DNA from: Scandinavium lactucae
GTDB lineage: Bacteria > Pseudomonadota > Gammaproteobacteria > Enterobacterales > Enterobacteriaceae
Direction of reading: 5' to 3'
DNA: 64,000 nucleotides
Assembly (NCBI RefSeq): GCF_033843265.1
Contig: NZ_JAWXRD010000001.1
Span: forward strand, 62,001-126,000
A model generated the notes under the pieces. It was not told where the DNA came from and did no database searches. It worked only from the letters and a program-made list of their open reading frames with translations. The translations under genes and the position numbers were made by a program. Of this stretch, positions 15,980 to 24,660 are shown piece after piece (position 1 is the first letter of the stretch; every line of letters begins with the position of its first letter).

Positions 15980-17131
15980 ATGCTGTCCGCACGCCATCTG
16001 CTTGTCGCTTCACTCTCACTGCTCGCGACCGCCGCCCACGCTCAGGCGCAGTTTGCCTGGGTTGGCACCTACAATCCGAACGGCGAAGGTCTGTACCGTT
16101 TCACGGTGGATCCGACCACTGGCGACCTGCATGACAAAACGCTGGTCAGCTCGCTGCCCAACGCCGCGCAGTTGACCGTTTCCCGTGATGGCAAAACGCT
16201 GTATGCCGCCAGTGAAGCGGAGAAAGGCGTGGTGCAGGCGTGGAGGATTGCCGCCGACGGCAGCCTGACGGAACTGAATCAGGTTTCTTCTGGTGGGGCA
16301 GGGCCGGTGTATCTGTCGCTGACGCCGAACGGGCGACACCTGCTGGTGGCGAACTATATCAGCGGTACGATTGCGGTGCTGCCGGTGAAGGATGACGGCA
16401 GCCTGAGCGAAGCCTCGGATACCCATCAGGATCAGGGCCCGGCGGGAGCCGGGAAACCGGAAGCCGCGGCGAAAGGCAGTTTCGCCATCAGCGATCATAA
16501 CGGCCCACATGCGCATATGATCGCCGCCGATCCAGAGGGGAAATACGTTTTCTCCACCGATCTGGGGCTGGATCGGATCTATCAATATCAGCTCGATGAC
16601 GCCACCGGCAAGCTGACGCCAAACACCCCGCCGTTTATTGCTGCGTCGTCTAAAGGCGCGGGGCCGCGTCACTTCGTGTTCACCCCAAAAGGCGATGGGC
16701 TATGGTTAATCAACGAAGAAGCCTCGACGCTGACCCATTATTCGCTCGACAAGACCACGGGCACCCTGACCGAAGGGAAAACCGTGTCGTCGCTGCCGAA
16801 AGGGTATCAAGGCACCAATTTTGCCGCCGGACTGGTCCTCAGTCAGGATGGAAAACAGCTGTACGTTGCCAATCGTTTGCATAACAGCATCGCACACTTT
16901 ACGGTATCCGCTGACGGGGAACTTATTCACCAGGATGATATCTGGACCCGTGGCGACTACCCGCGCACCCTGACTCTCGATAGCAAAGGGCAGTGGTTGT
17001 ACGTGATGAATCAGCGCAGTGACAACATCACCCGCTTCAAGGTTGCGCCGCACAGCGGAAAACTGACCTTCGAGCCGGGCTATATCGCCATCGGCAGCCC
17101 ATCGCAAATGGTGATATCACCGAAACAGTAA
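15980..17131 (+). CDS. Exported lactonase-family beta-propeller protein
   Basis: 383 aa. The product resembles YbhE-type 6-phosphogluconolactonases (seven-bladed propeller), with repeats such as QLTVSRDGKTLYAAS, YLSLTPNGRHLLVAN and SQDGKQLYVANR, and the family signature DHNGPHAHM followed by GPRHFVFTPKG. Unlike the cytosolic enzyme it starts with a Sec signal peptide (MLSARHLLVASLSLLATAAHA), so it should act in the periplasm. Shine-Dalgarno AAGGAG supports the ATG. Its place between the aldolase gene and the regulator suggests that it opens a sugar lactone before uptake; this is inference. Confidence 0.85.
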   Translation: MLSARHLLVASLSLLATAAHAQAQFAWVGTYNPNGEGLYRFTVDPTTGDLHDKTLVSSLPNAAQLTVSRDGKTLYAASEAEKGVVQAWRIAADGSLTELNQVSSGGAGPVYLSLTPNGRHLLVANYISGTIAVLPVKDDGSLSEASDTHQDQGPAGAGKPEAAAKGSFAISDHNGPHAHMIAADPEGKYVFSTDLGLDRIYQYQLDDATGKLTPNTPPFIAASSKGAGPRHFVFTPKGDGLWLINEEASTLTHYSLDKTTGTLTEGKTVSSLPKGYQGTNFAAGLVLSQDGKQLYVANRLHNSIAHFTVSADGELIHQDDIWTRGDYPRTLTLDSKGQWLYVMNQRSDNITRFKVAPHSGKLTFEPGYIAIGSPSQMVISPKQ

Positions 17132-17139
17132 GCAGGACC

Positions 17140-17161
17140 ACGGGCGCTTTGCGTCCGTTTT
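17140..17161 (+). terminator. Intrinsic terminator after lactonase gene
   Basis: ACGGGCGC-TTT-GCGTCCGT hairpin (8 bp with one G-U pair) followed by TTTT, 8 bases after the stop codon. It should separate the catabolic operon from the regulator gene. Confidence 0.7.
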
Positions 17162-17179
17162 GAACAAGAGGGCACCCGA

Positions 17180-19090
17180 GTGCGATTCCCGAATCAACGC
17201 TTAGCGCAACTGTTTGAAATGTTGCAAAACGAAACGCTGCCGCAGGATGAACTCGCCCAGCGGTTGTCCGTTTCCACGCGTACCGTTCGGGCCGATATCA
17301 CCGCACTCAATGCGCTGCTGGCCCAGCACGGGGCGCAGTTTATTCTCAGCCGTGGCTACGGGTATCAGCTGCGGGTGGACGATCCAACGCTGTTTCAGTC
17401 GGTGCAGGATACCCGGCCGCGCACGCTCCGTATTCCGCGCACCGGCAGCGAGCGGGTGCATTATTTGATGGTTCGCTTCCTGACCTCGGCGTTCTCGCTG
17501 AAGCTGGAAGATTTAGCCGATGAATGGTTCATCAGCCGGGCGACGTTGCAGGGTGATATGGCCGAAGTTCGCGAAGGACTGGCGCGTTATCAGCTGACCC
17601 TGGAAACCCGACCGCGACACGGGGTGAAGCTGTTCGGCAGCGAAATGTCGATCCGCGCCTGTCTGACGGACCTGCTCTGGCAGCTGGCCCAGCAGGACAG
17701 CGCCAATCCGCTGCTCAGCCAGGAAGCCCTGAATGCGGGCGTGCCGGAACAGCTGGCTGGCGTATTGCAGGACGTCTTTAACCGCTGGCACATTCGCCTG
17801 ACCGATGAAGGCGAACTGTTTGTGCGCCTGTACTGCGCGGTGGCGGTCCGTCGCGTGAGCGAAGGTTACCCGCTGCCGGAATTTAGCGCCGAAGACGTAA
17901 CCGACGACGTGCGTCATGCCGCGCGCGACATCGCGGCGGCGATTCAACAGCTGGCGGGCAAAACGCTGGCGGCATCGGAAGAAAACTGGTTGCGGGTGCA
18001 TATCGCCGCCCGTCAGGTGCAGGACATTGCCCCCAGCCAGATTAACGCCGACGATGACGAAGCGCTGGTGAACTACATCCTCCAGTACATTAATAATCAC
18101 TATAACTACAACCTGCTCAGCGACGCGCAGCTACACGCCGACCTGCTGACCCACATCAAAACGATGATCACCCGGGTGCGCTACCAGATTATGATCCCCA
18201 ATCCGCTGCTGGATAACATCAAGCAGCACTATCCGATGGCGTGGGATATGACCCTGGCGGCGGTCTCCGGCTGGAGCAAATACACCCCGTGGACCATCAG
18301 CGAAAACGAAATGGGTTTCCTGGTGCTGCACATCGGCGTCGGGCTGGAGCGTCACTACAACATTGGCTATCAGCGCCAGCCGCGCGTGCTGCTGGTGTGC
18401 GACGCCGGGAATGCGATGGTGCGTATGATTGAAGCGGTGCTGCAACGTAAGTATGCGCAGCTCGAAATGACCGAAACCATCACCCTGCGCGAGTACGAAC
18501 AGCGGGACAGCATCAGCGAAGATTTTGTGGTGTCGACGGTGCGTATCGCCGAAAAAGATAAGCCGGTGGTGGTAATGTCGCCGTTCCCGACGGACTACCA
18601 GTTAGAGCAAATTGGCAAGCTGGTGCTGGTGGATCGAACCCGGCCCTGGATGCTGGAGAAGTTCTTCGATGCCCGCCACTTCCGCATTATCAACGCGCCG
18701 GTTGACCGTCAGACGCTGTTTGCCGAGCTGTGCGAGCAGCTGCGTGAGGAAGGGTTTGTCGATAGTGAGTTTGTCGATTCGGTGGTTGAGCGTGAAGCCA
18801 TTGTCAGCACCATGCTCGGTGACGGCATCGCGCTCCCGCACGCCTTAGGCCTGATGGCCAAGAAAACCGTGGTGTACACCGTTCTGGCCCCCCAGGGCAT
18901 TGCCTGGGGAGACGAAACCGCGCATGTGATTTTCCTGCTGGCGATCAGCAAAAGCGAATACGAAGAAGCGATGGCGATTTACGATATTTTCGTCACCTTC
19001 CTGCGTGAACGGGCGATGACCCGGCTGTGTACCTGTCAGAACTTCAGCGAATTCAAAAGCGTGGCGATGGAGTGCGTCAGCCGCTTCTGA
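17180..19090 (+). CDS. PRD/EIIB/EIIA-containing transcriptional regulator (BglG/MtlR type)
   Basis: 636 aa from GTG at 17180 (AGAGGG upstream). Domain order: N-terminal HTH (about 5-60, LAQRLSVSTRTVRADITALN), second HTH/Mga-like segment (about 90-160), PRD1 (about 190-285), PRD2 (about 295-395, with His319/His325 and His384), EIIB-like domain with Cys407 in LLVCDAGNAM, and a fructose-type EIIA domain with active-site His554 in GIALPHA. Two DNA-binding HTH units indicate a DNA-binding activator like MtlR or ManR rather than an RNA antiterminator. The PTS domains imply control by a PTS phosphorylation state. It probably controls the operon at 10468-15916. Confidence 0.92.
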   Translation: MRFPNQRLAQLFEMLQNETLPQDELAQRLSVSTRTVRADITALNALLAQHGAQFILSRGYGYQLRVDDPTLFQSVQDTRPRTLRIPRTGSERVHYLMVRFLTSAFSLKLEDLADEWFISRATLQGDMAEVREGLARYQLTLETRPRHGVKLFGSEMSIRACLTDLLWQLAQQDSANPLLSQEALNAGVPEQLAGVLQDVFNRWHIRLTDEGELFVRLYCAVAVRRVSEGYPLPEFSAEDVTDDVRHAARDIAAAIQQLAGKTLAASEENWLRVHIAARQVQDIAPSQINADDDEALVNYILQYINNHYNYNLLSDAQLHADLLTHIKTMITRVRYQIMIPNPLLDNIKQHYPMAWDMTLAAVSGWSKYTPWTISENEMGFLVLHIGVGLERHYNIGYQRQPRVLLVCDAGNAMVRMIEAVLQRKYAQLEMTETITLREYEQRDSISEDFVVSTVRIAEKDKPVVVMSPFPTDYQLEQIGKLVLVDRTRPWMLEKFFDARHFRIINAPVDRQTLFAELCEQLREEGFVDSEFVDSVVEREAIVSTMLGDGIALPHALGLMAKKTVVYTVLAPQGIAWGDETAHVIFLLAISKSEYEEAMAIYDIFVTFLRERAMTRLCTCQNFSEFKSVAMECVSRF

Positions 19091-19094
19091 CCGG

Positions 19095-19559
19095 CTAGCG
19101 CAGGTGATGGACCACCTGATTGCTGCTGCCGCGCCAGATAAGCGCCGGATCTTTCAGGTCCTGCACAAACTTGCCATCGACCAGGACGTTGATCCGATCA
19201 ACCACTTCCCGCTGTTCCGCGCTTAGCTCTTCCAGTTTATAGCCGGTCCAGACCCAGATATCTTTCCCCGGGCATTCGGCCCGAATACGTTTCACCAGCC
19301 GCAGGATCTCCGGCACGTTTTGCGGATGCAGCGGATCGCCACCTGACAACGAAATTCCCTGCCGTTTGACCCGGGTGTCGTTCAGATCGGCGATGATCCT
19401 GTCGGCCATTGCATCGGTAAACGGCAGCCCGGAATTTAGCCGCCAGGTGCTTTTGTTATAGCACCCGGGGCATTCATGCACGCAGCCGGAGACGAACAAG
19501 GTGCAGCGGGTGCCAGGCCCGTTGACGATGTCGACCGGATAATACTGGTGATAACGCAT
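19095..19559 (-). CDS. nrdG: Anaerobic ribonucleotide reductase activase
   Basis: 154-aa radical-SAM enzyme that generates the glycyl radical on NrdD under anaerobiosis. The [4Fe-4S] cysteines are Cys26, Cys30 and Cys33 in GCVHECPGCYN. SAM-binding SLSGGDPLHPQN is present. Its start codon overlaps the nrdD stop (TAATG), and it is convergent with the PRD regulator gene with a 4-base gap. Confidence 0.98.
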   Translation of the reverse strand: MRYHQYYPVDIVNGPGTRCTLFVSGCVHECPGCYNKSTWRLNSGLPFTDAMADRIIADLNDTRVKRQGISLSGGDPLHPQNVPEILRLVKRIRAECPGKDIWVWTGYKLEELSAEQREVVDRINVLVDGKFVQDLKDPALIWRGSSNQVVHHLR

Positions 19560-21697
19560 TAGCCTAACTGTCCGTTCCCGAGGTGTTTCACGCGGCGTTT
19601 CACTTCTTCCTGCTTACCGGCGTTAAACGGACGGGCATCCGGGCTGCCTAAATAGCCGCACACGCGGCGGGTCACCGAGACGCGAGCCGCGTCGTGGTTG
19701 CCGCATTTCGGGCAGGTGAAGCCTTTGCTGGTGCATTCAAACTCACCGGTGAAGCCGCACTCGTAGCACTCGTCGATCGGGGTGTTGGTGCCGTAATACG
19801 GCACGTGCTGATAGCTGTAATCCCACACGTCTTCCAGCGCCTTGAGGTTGTGCTGGATGTTCGGGTATTCACCGTAGCAAATGAAGCCGCCGTTAGCGAT
19901 CGGCGGGTATGCCGCTTCGAAATCAATCTTATCGTACGGGTTAACTTTCTTCTCGACGTCGAGGTGGAAGCTGTTGGTGTAATAGCCTTTGTCGGTCACG
20001 CCTTCCACCAGACCGAATTCGGCGGTATCGAGGCGGCAGAAGCGGTCGCACAGGTTTTCACTCGGGGTGCTGTACAGGCTGAAGCCGTAGCCGGTTTCGT
20101 CTTTCCACCGATCGACCGCATCACGCAGACGCTGCACGATGGCAACGCCTTTGGCACGCAGGGCCTCGCTGTCGTACATGTGCGCATCGCCAAACAGCGC
20201 ATTGATGGTTTCGTGAATGCCGATGTAACCCAGTGAAATCGACGCGCGACCGTCTTTGAAAATTTCAGACACGTCGTCGTCCGCTTTGAGACGCACGCCG
20301 CAGGCACCTTCCATATACAGGATAGGGGCCACCCGCGCTTTGACGCCTTCGAGACGGGCGATGCGAGTCATCAGCGCTTTCCGCGCGAGCTGCAAACGCT
20401 CATCCAGCAGGGTCCAGAACGCGGCTTCGTCGCCTTTGGCTTCCAGCGCAATGCGCGGCAGGTTGAGGCTGATCACACCGATATTGTTGCGGCCTTCATG
20501 CACCTGCTCGCCGTTCTCGTTTTCCCACACGCCGAGGAAGCTGCGACATCCCATCGGGGTTTTGAACGAACCGGTGACGTTCACCACCTGATCGTAGTTG
20601 AGGATATCCGGGTACATGCGCTTGCTTGCACACTCCAGCGCCAGCTGTTTGATGTCGTAGTTCGCGTCGCCAGGTTTGTGGTTCAGGCCGTCGCGGATAG
20701 CAAATACCAGCTTCGGGAATACCGCGGTTTTACGGTTTTTACCCAGTCCGGCAATGCGGTTACGCAGAATCGACTGCTGGATCATCCGCGATTCCCAACT
20801 GGTGCCGAGACCAAAACCGAAGGTCACGAACGGGGTCTGGCCGTTAGCGGTGTGCAGCGTGTTCACTTCATATTCCAGCGACTGGAACGCGTCGTAGCAC
20901 TCTTTTTCGGTGCGGGAGTGGGCGTAACCGTCGGCATCCGGGATCTGCCACTCTTGCGCCGTCCGACGGTGTTTCTCAAAGCTGGCGGTGACGAACGGGG
21001 CCAGCACTTCATCGATACGGTTGATGGTGGTGCCGCCATAGATATGGCTTGCCACCTGGGCGATGATCTGCGCGGTCACGGCAGTGGCGGTGGAGATGGA
21101 TTTTGGCGGCTCGATTTCCGCGTTCCCCATCTTGAAGCCCTGGGTCAACATGCCTTTCAGGTCGATAAGCATGCAGTTGAACATCGGGAAGAACGGCGAA
21201 TAGTCGAGGTCGTGGTAATGGATTTCACCGCGCTCGTGCGCCTGCACCACGTCGTACGGCAGCAAATGCTGACGGGCATAGTGCTTGGCGACGATGCCCG
21301 CCAGCAGGTCGCGCTGGGTCGGGATCACTTTACTGTCTTTGTTGGCATTCTCGTTGAGCAGCGCCGAGTTGGTCTGCTCCACCAGGCCACGAATTTCCTG
21401 ATTCAGGCGGCCACGCTTTTCACGCTGGACGTCCCGGTCGTGGCGGTACTCGATATAGGCGCGCGCCAACTGTTTGTAGGGACCGGACATCAGCTGGTTT
21501 TCGACCGCGGTCTGGATTTCGTTGATATCCACGCGCTCGCGGCCCTGCATCTGGGCGCTGACGATATCTGCGACGGTGGCGCAATAATCTGCGTCATCGA
21601 CTCCCGCTGCGTTAGCCGCACGCAGGATAGCTTCCTGGATGCGTGCTGAGTTGAAAGGCGCTTTACAGCCGTCTCTTTTCATCACATGCGGTGTCAT
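19559..21697 (-). CDS. nrdD: Anaerobic ribonucleoside-triphosphate reductase
   Basis: Class III ribonucleotide reductase reducing NTPs to dNTPs without oxygen. 712 aa from ATG at 21697 (MTPHVMKRDGCKAPF), preceded by GGAGTG; an upstream in-frame TTG-type extension to 21736 is unlikely since it runs into the operator. An N-terminal ATP-cone is followed by the catalytic barrel, a zinc site (CYECGFTGEFEC...CPKCGN) and the glycyl radical residue Gly681 in RRVCGYLGSP. It forms an operon with nrdG. Two NrdR boxes lie upstream. Confidence 0.98.
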   Translation of the reverse strand: MTPHVMKRDGCKAPFNSARIQEAILRAANAAGVDDADYCATVADIVSAQMQGRERVDINEIQTAVENQLMSGPYKQLARAYIEYRHDRDVQREKRGRLNQEIRGLVEQTNSALLNENANKDSKVIPTQRDLLAGIVAKHYARQHLLPYDVVQAHERGEIHYHDLDYSPFFPMFNCMLIDLKGMLTQGFKMGNAEIEPPKSISTATAVTAQIIAQVASHIYGGTTINRIDEVLAPFVTASFEKHRRTAQEWQIPDADGYAHSRTEKECYDAFQSLEYEVNTLHTANGQTPFVTFGFGLGTSWESRMIQQSILRNRIAGLGKNRKTAVFPKLVFAIRDGLNHKPGDANYDIKQLALECASKRMYPDILNYDQVVNVTGSFKTPMGCRSFLGVWENENGEQVHEGRNNIGVISLNLPRIALEAKGDEAAFWTLLDERLQLARKALMTRIARLEGVKARVAPILYMEGACGVRLKADDDVSEIFKDGRASISLGYIGIHETINALFGDAHMYDSEALRAKGVAIVQRLRDAVDRWKDETGYGFSLYSTPSENLCDRFCRLDTAEFGLVEGVTDKGYYTNSFHLDVEKKVNPYDKIDFEAAYPPIANGGFICYGEYPNIQHNLKALEDVWDYSYQHVPYYGTNTPIDECYECGFTGEFECTSKGFTCPKCGNHDAARVSVTRRVCGYLGSPDARPFNAGKQEEVKRRVKHLGNGQLG

Positions 21698-21714
21698 GAT
21701 CACTCCATCGTTTA

Positions 21715-21761
21715 ATACAATATATAGGGTCAGCATGCATTTTAGGTTCTATATGTAGTGC
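21715..21761 (-). promoter_or_regulatory. Pair of NrdR boxes upstream of nrdDG
   Basis: Box 1, 21715-21730 (ATACAATATATAGGGT), matches the NrdR consensus acaCwATATATwGtgt at 14 of 16. Box 2, 21746-21761 (GTTCTATATGTAGTGC), matches at 11 of 16. Their starts are 31 bp apart, three helical turns, as is typical for NrdR repressor box pairs. Confidence 0.8.
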
Positions 21762-21925
21762 TATGCATTAAACATGTTTGCAATTTTTTTGATTCAGAAC
21801 AAAGTAAAAATGGGACAGCGCAGCAGATGGGCAGTTCTGCTTAATTAGAAATTTCTGAGAGTTTGAGGTGGGTAAAAAAGCAGCGAAATCAGATGTTCAC
21901 AGCGCCCTCTGCGCTGTGATGTCGA

Positions 21926-22669
21926 TCACGCGATGAGGGTGTCGTTGAGCAAATCGACCAGCATCAGCAGCGCGTAACGTGCGGCCTGGGGCGAGGGGGC
22001 GATGGGCAATACCTCGGCGGCCATATTGCTCAGGGCATGATCGCGCGGCGTGAGGGCGAAAATCGCCGCGCCCTGCATTCGGGCCTGCAAGGTGGCGCTT
22101 TGCAGCAGGTTGTCAGCCGGACCGGTGGCGAGGACCAACAGGAGGTGATCGTCGCTGAGCGTGCTGGCAATCATTCGCATCAGGTTGCCATCCTGGCAAA
22201 GATTGAGGGCGATCCCGAGCGGCAGGAGCTGATGCTGTAACAGTGTCGCAAGCGGCACATCCTGCTCGCCGAGGGCAAAACAGTGTACCGCGCGGGCGGT
22301 TTGCAGCCGGGCTTTCAGCTTCTCGACCGCCCCTTCGCTGGTGTGCTGTAGCTGATGGGTCAGCGTCAGATTAATTACGTCGAAACGGTCTCGCCAGGTG
22401 GACGGCAGAGCCGGGCTATTGCCCGATACCCAGGTGGAACGCCGTTCGCTGGCCTGCGCCAGCTGTTTACGCAGGTCGCGAATATCATCGCAGCCCACCG
22501 AACGGGCAAAGCGGGTGATGGTCGCCGGGCTGACGCCTGCTTTCGCCGCCAGTTCATCAATCGACGCGCTGGCGGTAAAGCTCATGTTTTCCAGAATAAA
22601 CGTCGCGACGCGAGATTCCTGAGTGCTAAAACGACTCATCCCATTCTGTAGTTGACCCACGATATCCAT
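21926..22669 (-). CDS. RpiR/MurR-family transcriptional regulator
   Basis: 247 aa from ATG at 22669, chosen because AAAGGA lies 9 bases upstream; a GTG at 22696 is an alternative. N-terminal HTH_6 domain (MSRFSTQESRVATFILEN...KAGVSPATITRFARSVGC), then a SIS sugar-phosphate-binding domain (about 110-235). Such regulators respond to phosphosugars. The gene is divergent from the PTS IIB/GH4/IIC operon, and two TGAAA/TTTCA palindromes lie between, so local control is likely. Confidence 0.9.
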   Translation of the reverse strand: MDIVGQLQNGMSRFSTQESRVATFILENMSFTASASIDELAAKAGVSPATITRFARSVGCDDIRDLRKQLAQASERRSTWVSGNSPALPSTWRDRFDVINLTLTHQLQHTSEGAVEKLKARLQTARAVHCFALGEQDVPLATLLQHQLLPLGIALNLCQDGNLMRMIASTLSDDHLLLVLATGPADNLLQSATLQARMQGAAIFALTPRDHALSNMAAEVLPIAPSPQAARYALLMLVDLLNDTLIA

Positions 22670-22700
22670 CGGCTTTTGTCCTTTGCGCGCTGTCACGGTT

Positions 22701-22715
22701 TGAAAATATTTTTCA
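22701..22715. promoter_or_regulatory. Candidate RpiR-type operator, regulator side
   Basis: TGAAAA-TAT-TTTTCA, a perfect 6-bp palindrome with 3-base spacer, 31 bases upstream of the regulator start. TGAAA-N-TTTCA palindromes are common operators of RpiR-family proteins. Confidence 0.55.
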
Positions 22716-22828
22716 CTTATGGATAGGTCTTTTTATACCACCAATTTGCGATGGTGCCTACGTTTTGGCAGGTTATCTCGTCAACACTCGCGTAAGTTAT
22801 GATGAAAAATTGAGCCTTGATCACATCC

Positions 22829-22845
22829 ATGAAAATAAATTTCAT
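22829..22845. promoter_or_regulatory. Candidate RpiR-type operator, PTS side
   Basis: ATGAAA-ATAAA-TTTCAT, perfect 6-bp arms around 5 bases, about 80 bases upstream of the PTS IIB start. It shares the TGAAA/TTTCA half-sites with the palindrome at 22701. Confidence 0.55.
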
Positions 22846-22926
22846 ATAGCCTGCTTCATTACATAATCTTAACAATATAGACATGCGTGTCGTTATTGGC
22901 CGTATGAATGACTGAAGGGGAATCTC

Positions 22927-23235
22927 ATGCAACGAATCGTTTTATGCTGTGCCGCCGGAATGTCGACCAGCATGCTGGTCAACAAAATGAAAGCCGAAGC
23001 CCAGCTGCGCGCGCTGGATTTGGATATCTACGCCGTCCCCGTCGCTGAGTTTGAACGTGAACTGCCGGGAGCCGACGTGGTGCTGCTTGGCCCGCAGGTC
23101 AAATATGAAATTACCCGTCTCGCCGCCATCGCTGAGCCGCAGGGCAAGGCCGTGGCGGTGATCGACATGGCCGACTATGGCCTGATGCGCGGTGCGGCGG
23201 TGCTCGACAAAGCCCTGGCCCTGATCGCTTCCTGA
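22927..23235 (+). CDS. PTS EIIB, lactose/cellobiose family
   Basis: 102-aa cytosolic phosphotransferase subunit. Phosphocysteine Cys8 lies in LCCAAGMSTSMLVNKM, the family P-loop CxxGMSTS. It passes phosphate to sugar bound by the IIC at 24661. It resembles ChbB. No EIIA gene lies in the operon, so the IIA partner must be encoded elsewhere. First gene after the bidirectional control region. Confidence 0.93.
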   Translation: MQRIVLCCAAGMSTSMLVNKMKAEAQLRALDLDIYAVPVAEFERELPGADVVLLGPQVKYEITRLAAIAEPQGKAVAVIDMADYGLMRGAAVLDKALALIAS

Positions 23236-23316
23236 TTTTCCTTTTACGCTGACCGGCACATCCGCGTGGCGTTCGCGTTCACGCGTGGGCTTCCCTGTGC
23301 CGAAAACGAGGTCATC

Positions 23317-24624
23317 ATGACATCCTTAAAAATCGCCGTCATCGGCGGCGGCAGTAGCTACACCCCGGAACTGATTGAAGGGATTATTCTGCGCTACGAG
23401 CAGCTTCCGGTCACCGAGCTGGCGCTGGTGGACGTCGAGTCGGGCCGCGAAAAGGTCGAGATCATTGCCGGGCTGACCCGGCGAATGCTGAAACATAAAG
23501 GGCTTGAACACGTCCAGGTGAGCGTGCACTTCACGCTGGATGCTGCCATTCGCGGGGCTAACTTTGTGCTGACCCAGCTGCGCGTCGGCCAACTGGCGGC
23601 GCGGGCGCAGGACGAGCGCTTAGGGCTGAAATACCATTTGCTCGGTCAGGAGACCACCGGCGTGGGCGGGTTCGCCAAAGCGCTGCGTACTATTCCGGTG
23701 ATCCTCGAGGTGGCGCGCAAGGTCGAAGAACTGGCCCCGGATGCCTTTATCCTCAACTTCACCAACCCGGCGGGGATCGTGACCGAAGCGGTGAGCCGTT
23801 ACAGCAAGGCGAAAATCATCGGCCTGTGCAATGTGCCGATCAATATGCAGCACATGATTGGCAAAATGCTCAACGCCGACGAAGCCACGCTCAATCTGCG
23901 CTTTGCCGGGCTGAACCACATGGTATGGATCCACAAAGTGATGCAGGACCGGAAAGACGTCACCGCCGAGGTGATTGAGATGCTGTGCGACGGCAACGCG
24001 CTGTCGATGAATAACATCAAAGAGCTGCCGTGGCCTGCGGATTTCCTGCGGGCGTTGAAGGCGATCCCTTGCCCGTATCACCGCTATTTCTGGCTGACGC
24101 CCGCGATGCTGGCCGATGAGATTGAGGCGGCGACAAGCAAAGGCACCCGCGCGGAGCAGGTGATGCAGGTTGAGCAGGAGCTGTTCGCGCTGTACGCCGA
24201 CCCGAATCTGGACCAGAAGCCGGAACAGTTGAGCTTCCGTGGCGGGGCGTACTATTCCGAAGTGGCGGTGGAGTTGATCAACGCCATTCATAACAATCTC
24301 GGCAAAGAGATGGTGGTCAACACCCGCAACAACGGCGCTATTCACGGGCTGGATGACGATGCGGTGGTGGAAACCAACAGCATTATCGACGCGCAGGGCG
24401 CACGTCCGCTTACGTTTGGCCCGTTGCCTCCGGCGATGAATGGCCTGACCCAGCAGGTGAAAGCCTTCGAGCGCCTGACCATTGAGGCGGCGGTGCATGG
24501 CTGCCGGGACAGCGCGCTGCTGGCGTTGGTGACCAATCCGCTGGTGGGCAATGTCACCGACGCCCAGGCGTTACTGGCAGAAGTTTTAACCCTGAATCGT
24601 CAGTGGTTACCGCAATTTAACTGA
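23317..24624 (+). CDS. GH4 family 6-phospho-beta-glucosidase
   Basis: 435 aa from ATG at 23317. Family 4 glycosidases use NAD and a divalent metal. The Rossmann motif KIAVIGGGSSYTPEL, the metal ligands Cys in IGLCNVP and His in GLNHMVW, and NFTNPAGIVTEA are all present. It resembles CelF/LicH-type 6-phospho-beta-glucosidases, hydrolysing phosphorylated beta-glucosides delivered by the PTS. The start was chosen because the NAD motif follows at once; a reading frame back to 23266 has no family similarity. Confidence 0.93.
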   Translation: MTSLKIAVIGGGSSYTPELIEGIILRYEQLPVTELALVDVESGREKVEIIAGLTRRMLKHKGLEHVQVSVHFTLDAAIRGANFVLTQLRVGQLAARAQDERLGLKYHLLGQETTGVGGFAKALRTIPVILEVARKVEELAPDAFILNFTNPAGIVTEAVSRYSKAKIIGLCNVPINMQHMIGKMLNADEATLNLRFAGLNHMVWIHKVMQDRKDVTAEVIEMLCDGNALSMNNIKELPWPADFLRALKAIPCPYHRYFWLTPAMLADEIEAATSKGTRAEQVMQVEQELFALYADPNLDQKPEQLSFRGGAYYSEVAVELINAIHNNLGKEMVVNTRNNGAIHGLDDDAVVETNSIIDAQGARPLTFGPLPPAMNGLTQQVKAFERLTIEAAVHGCRDSALLALVTNPLVGNVTDAQALLAEVLTLNRQWLPQFN

Positions 24625-24660
24625 GCTCGGCTCTCTTACGCATAAAGACGGGGTTTCACC

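Noticed and set aside
20498..21649. 383-codon open frame antisense to nrdD
   Set aside because: nrdD on the other strand is a full, highly conserved gene; the antisense product has no family features and reflects GC-rich codon structure.
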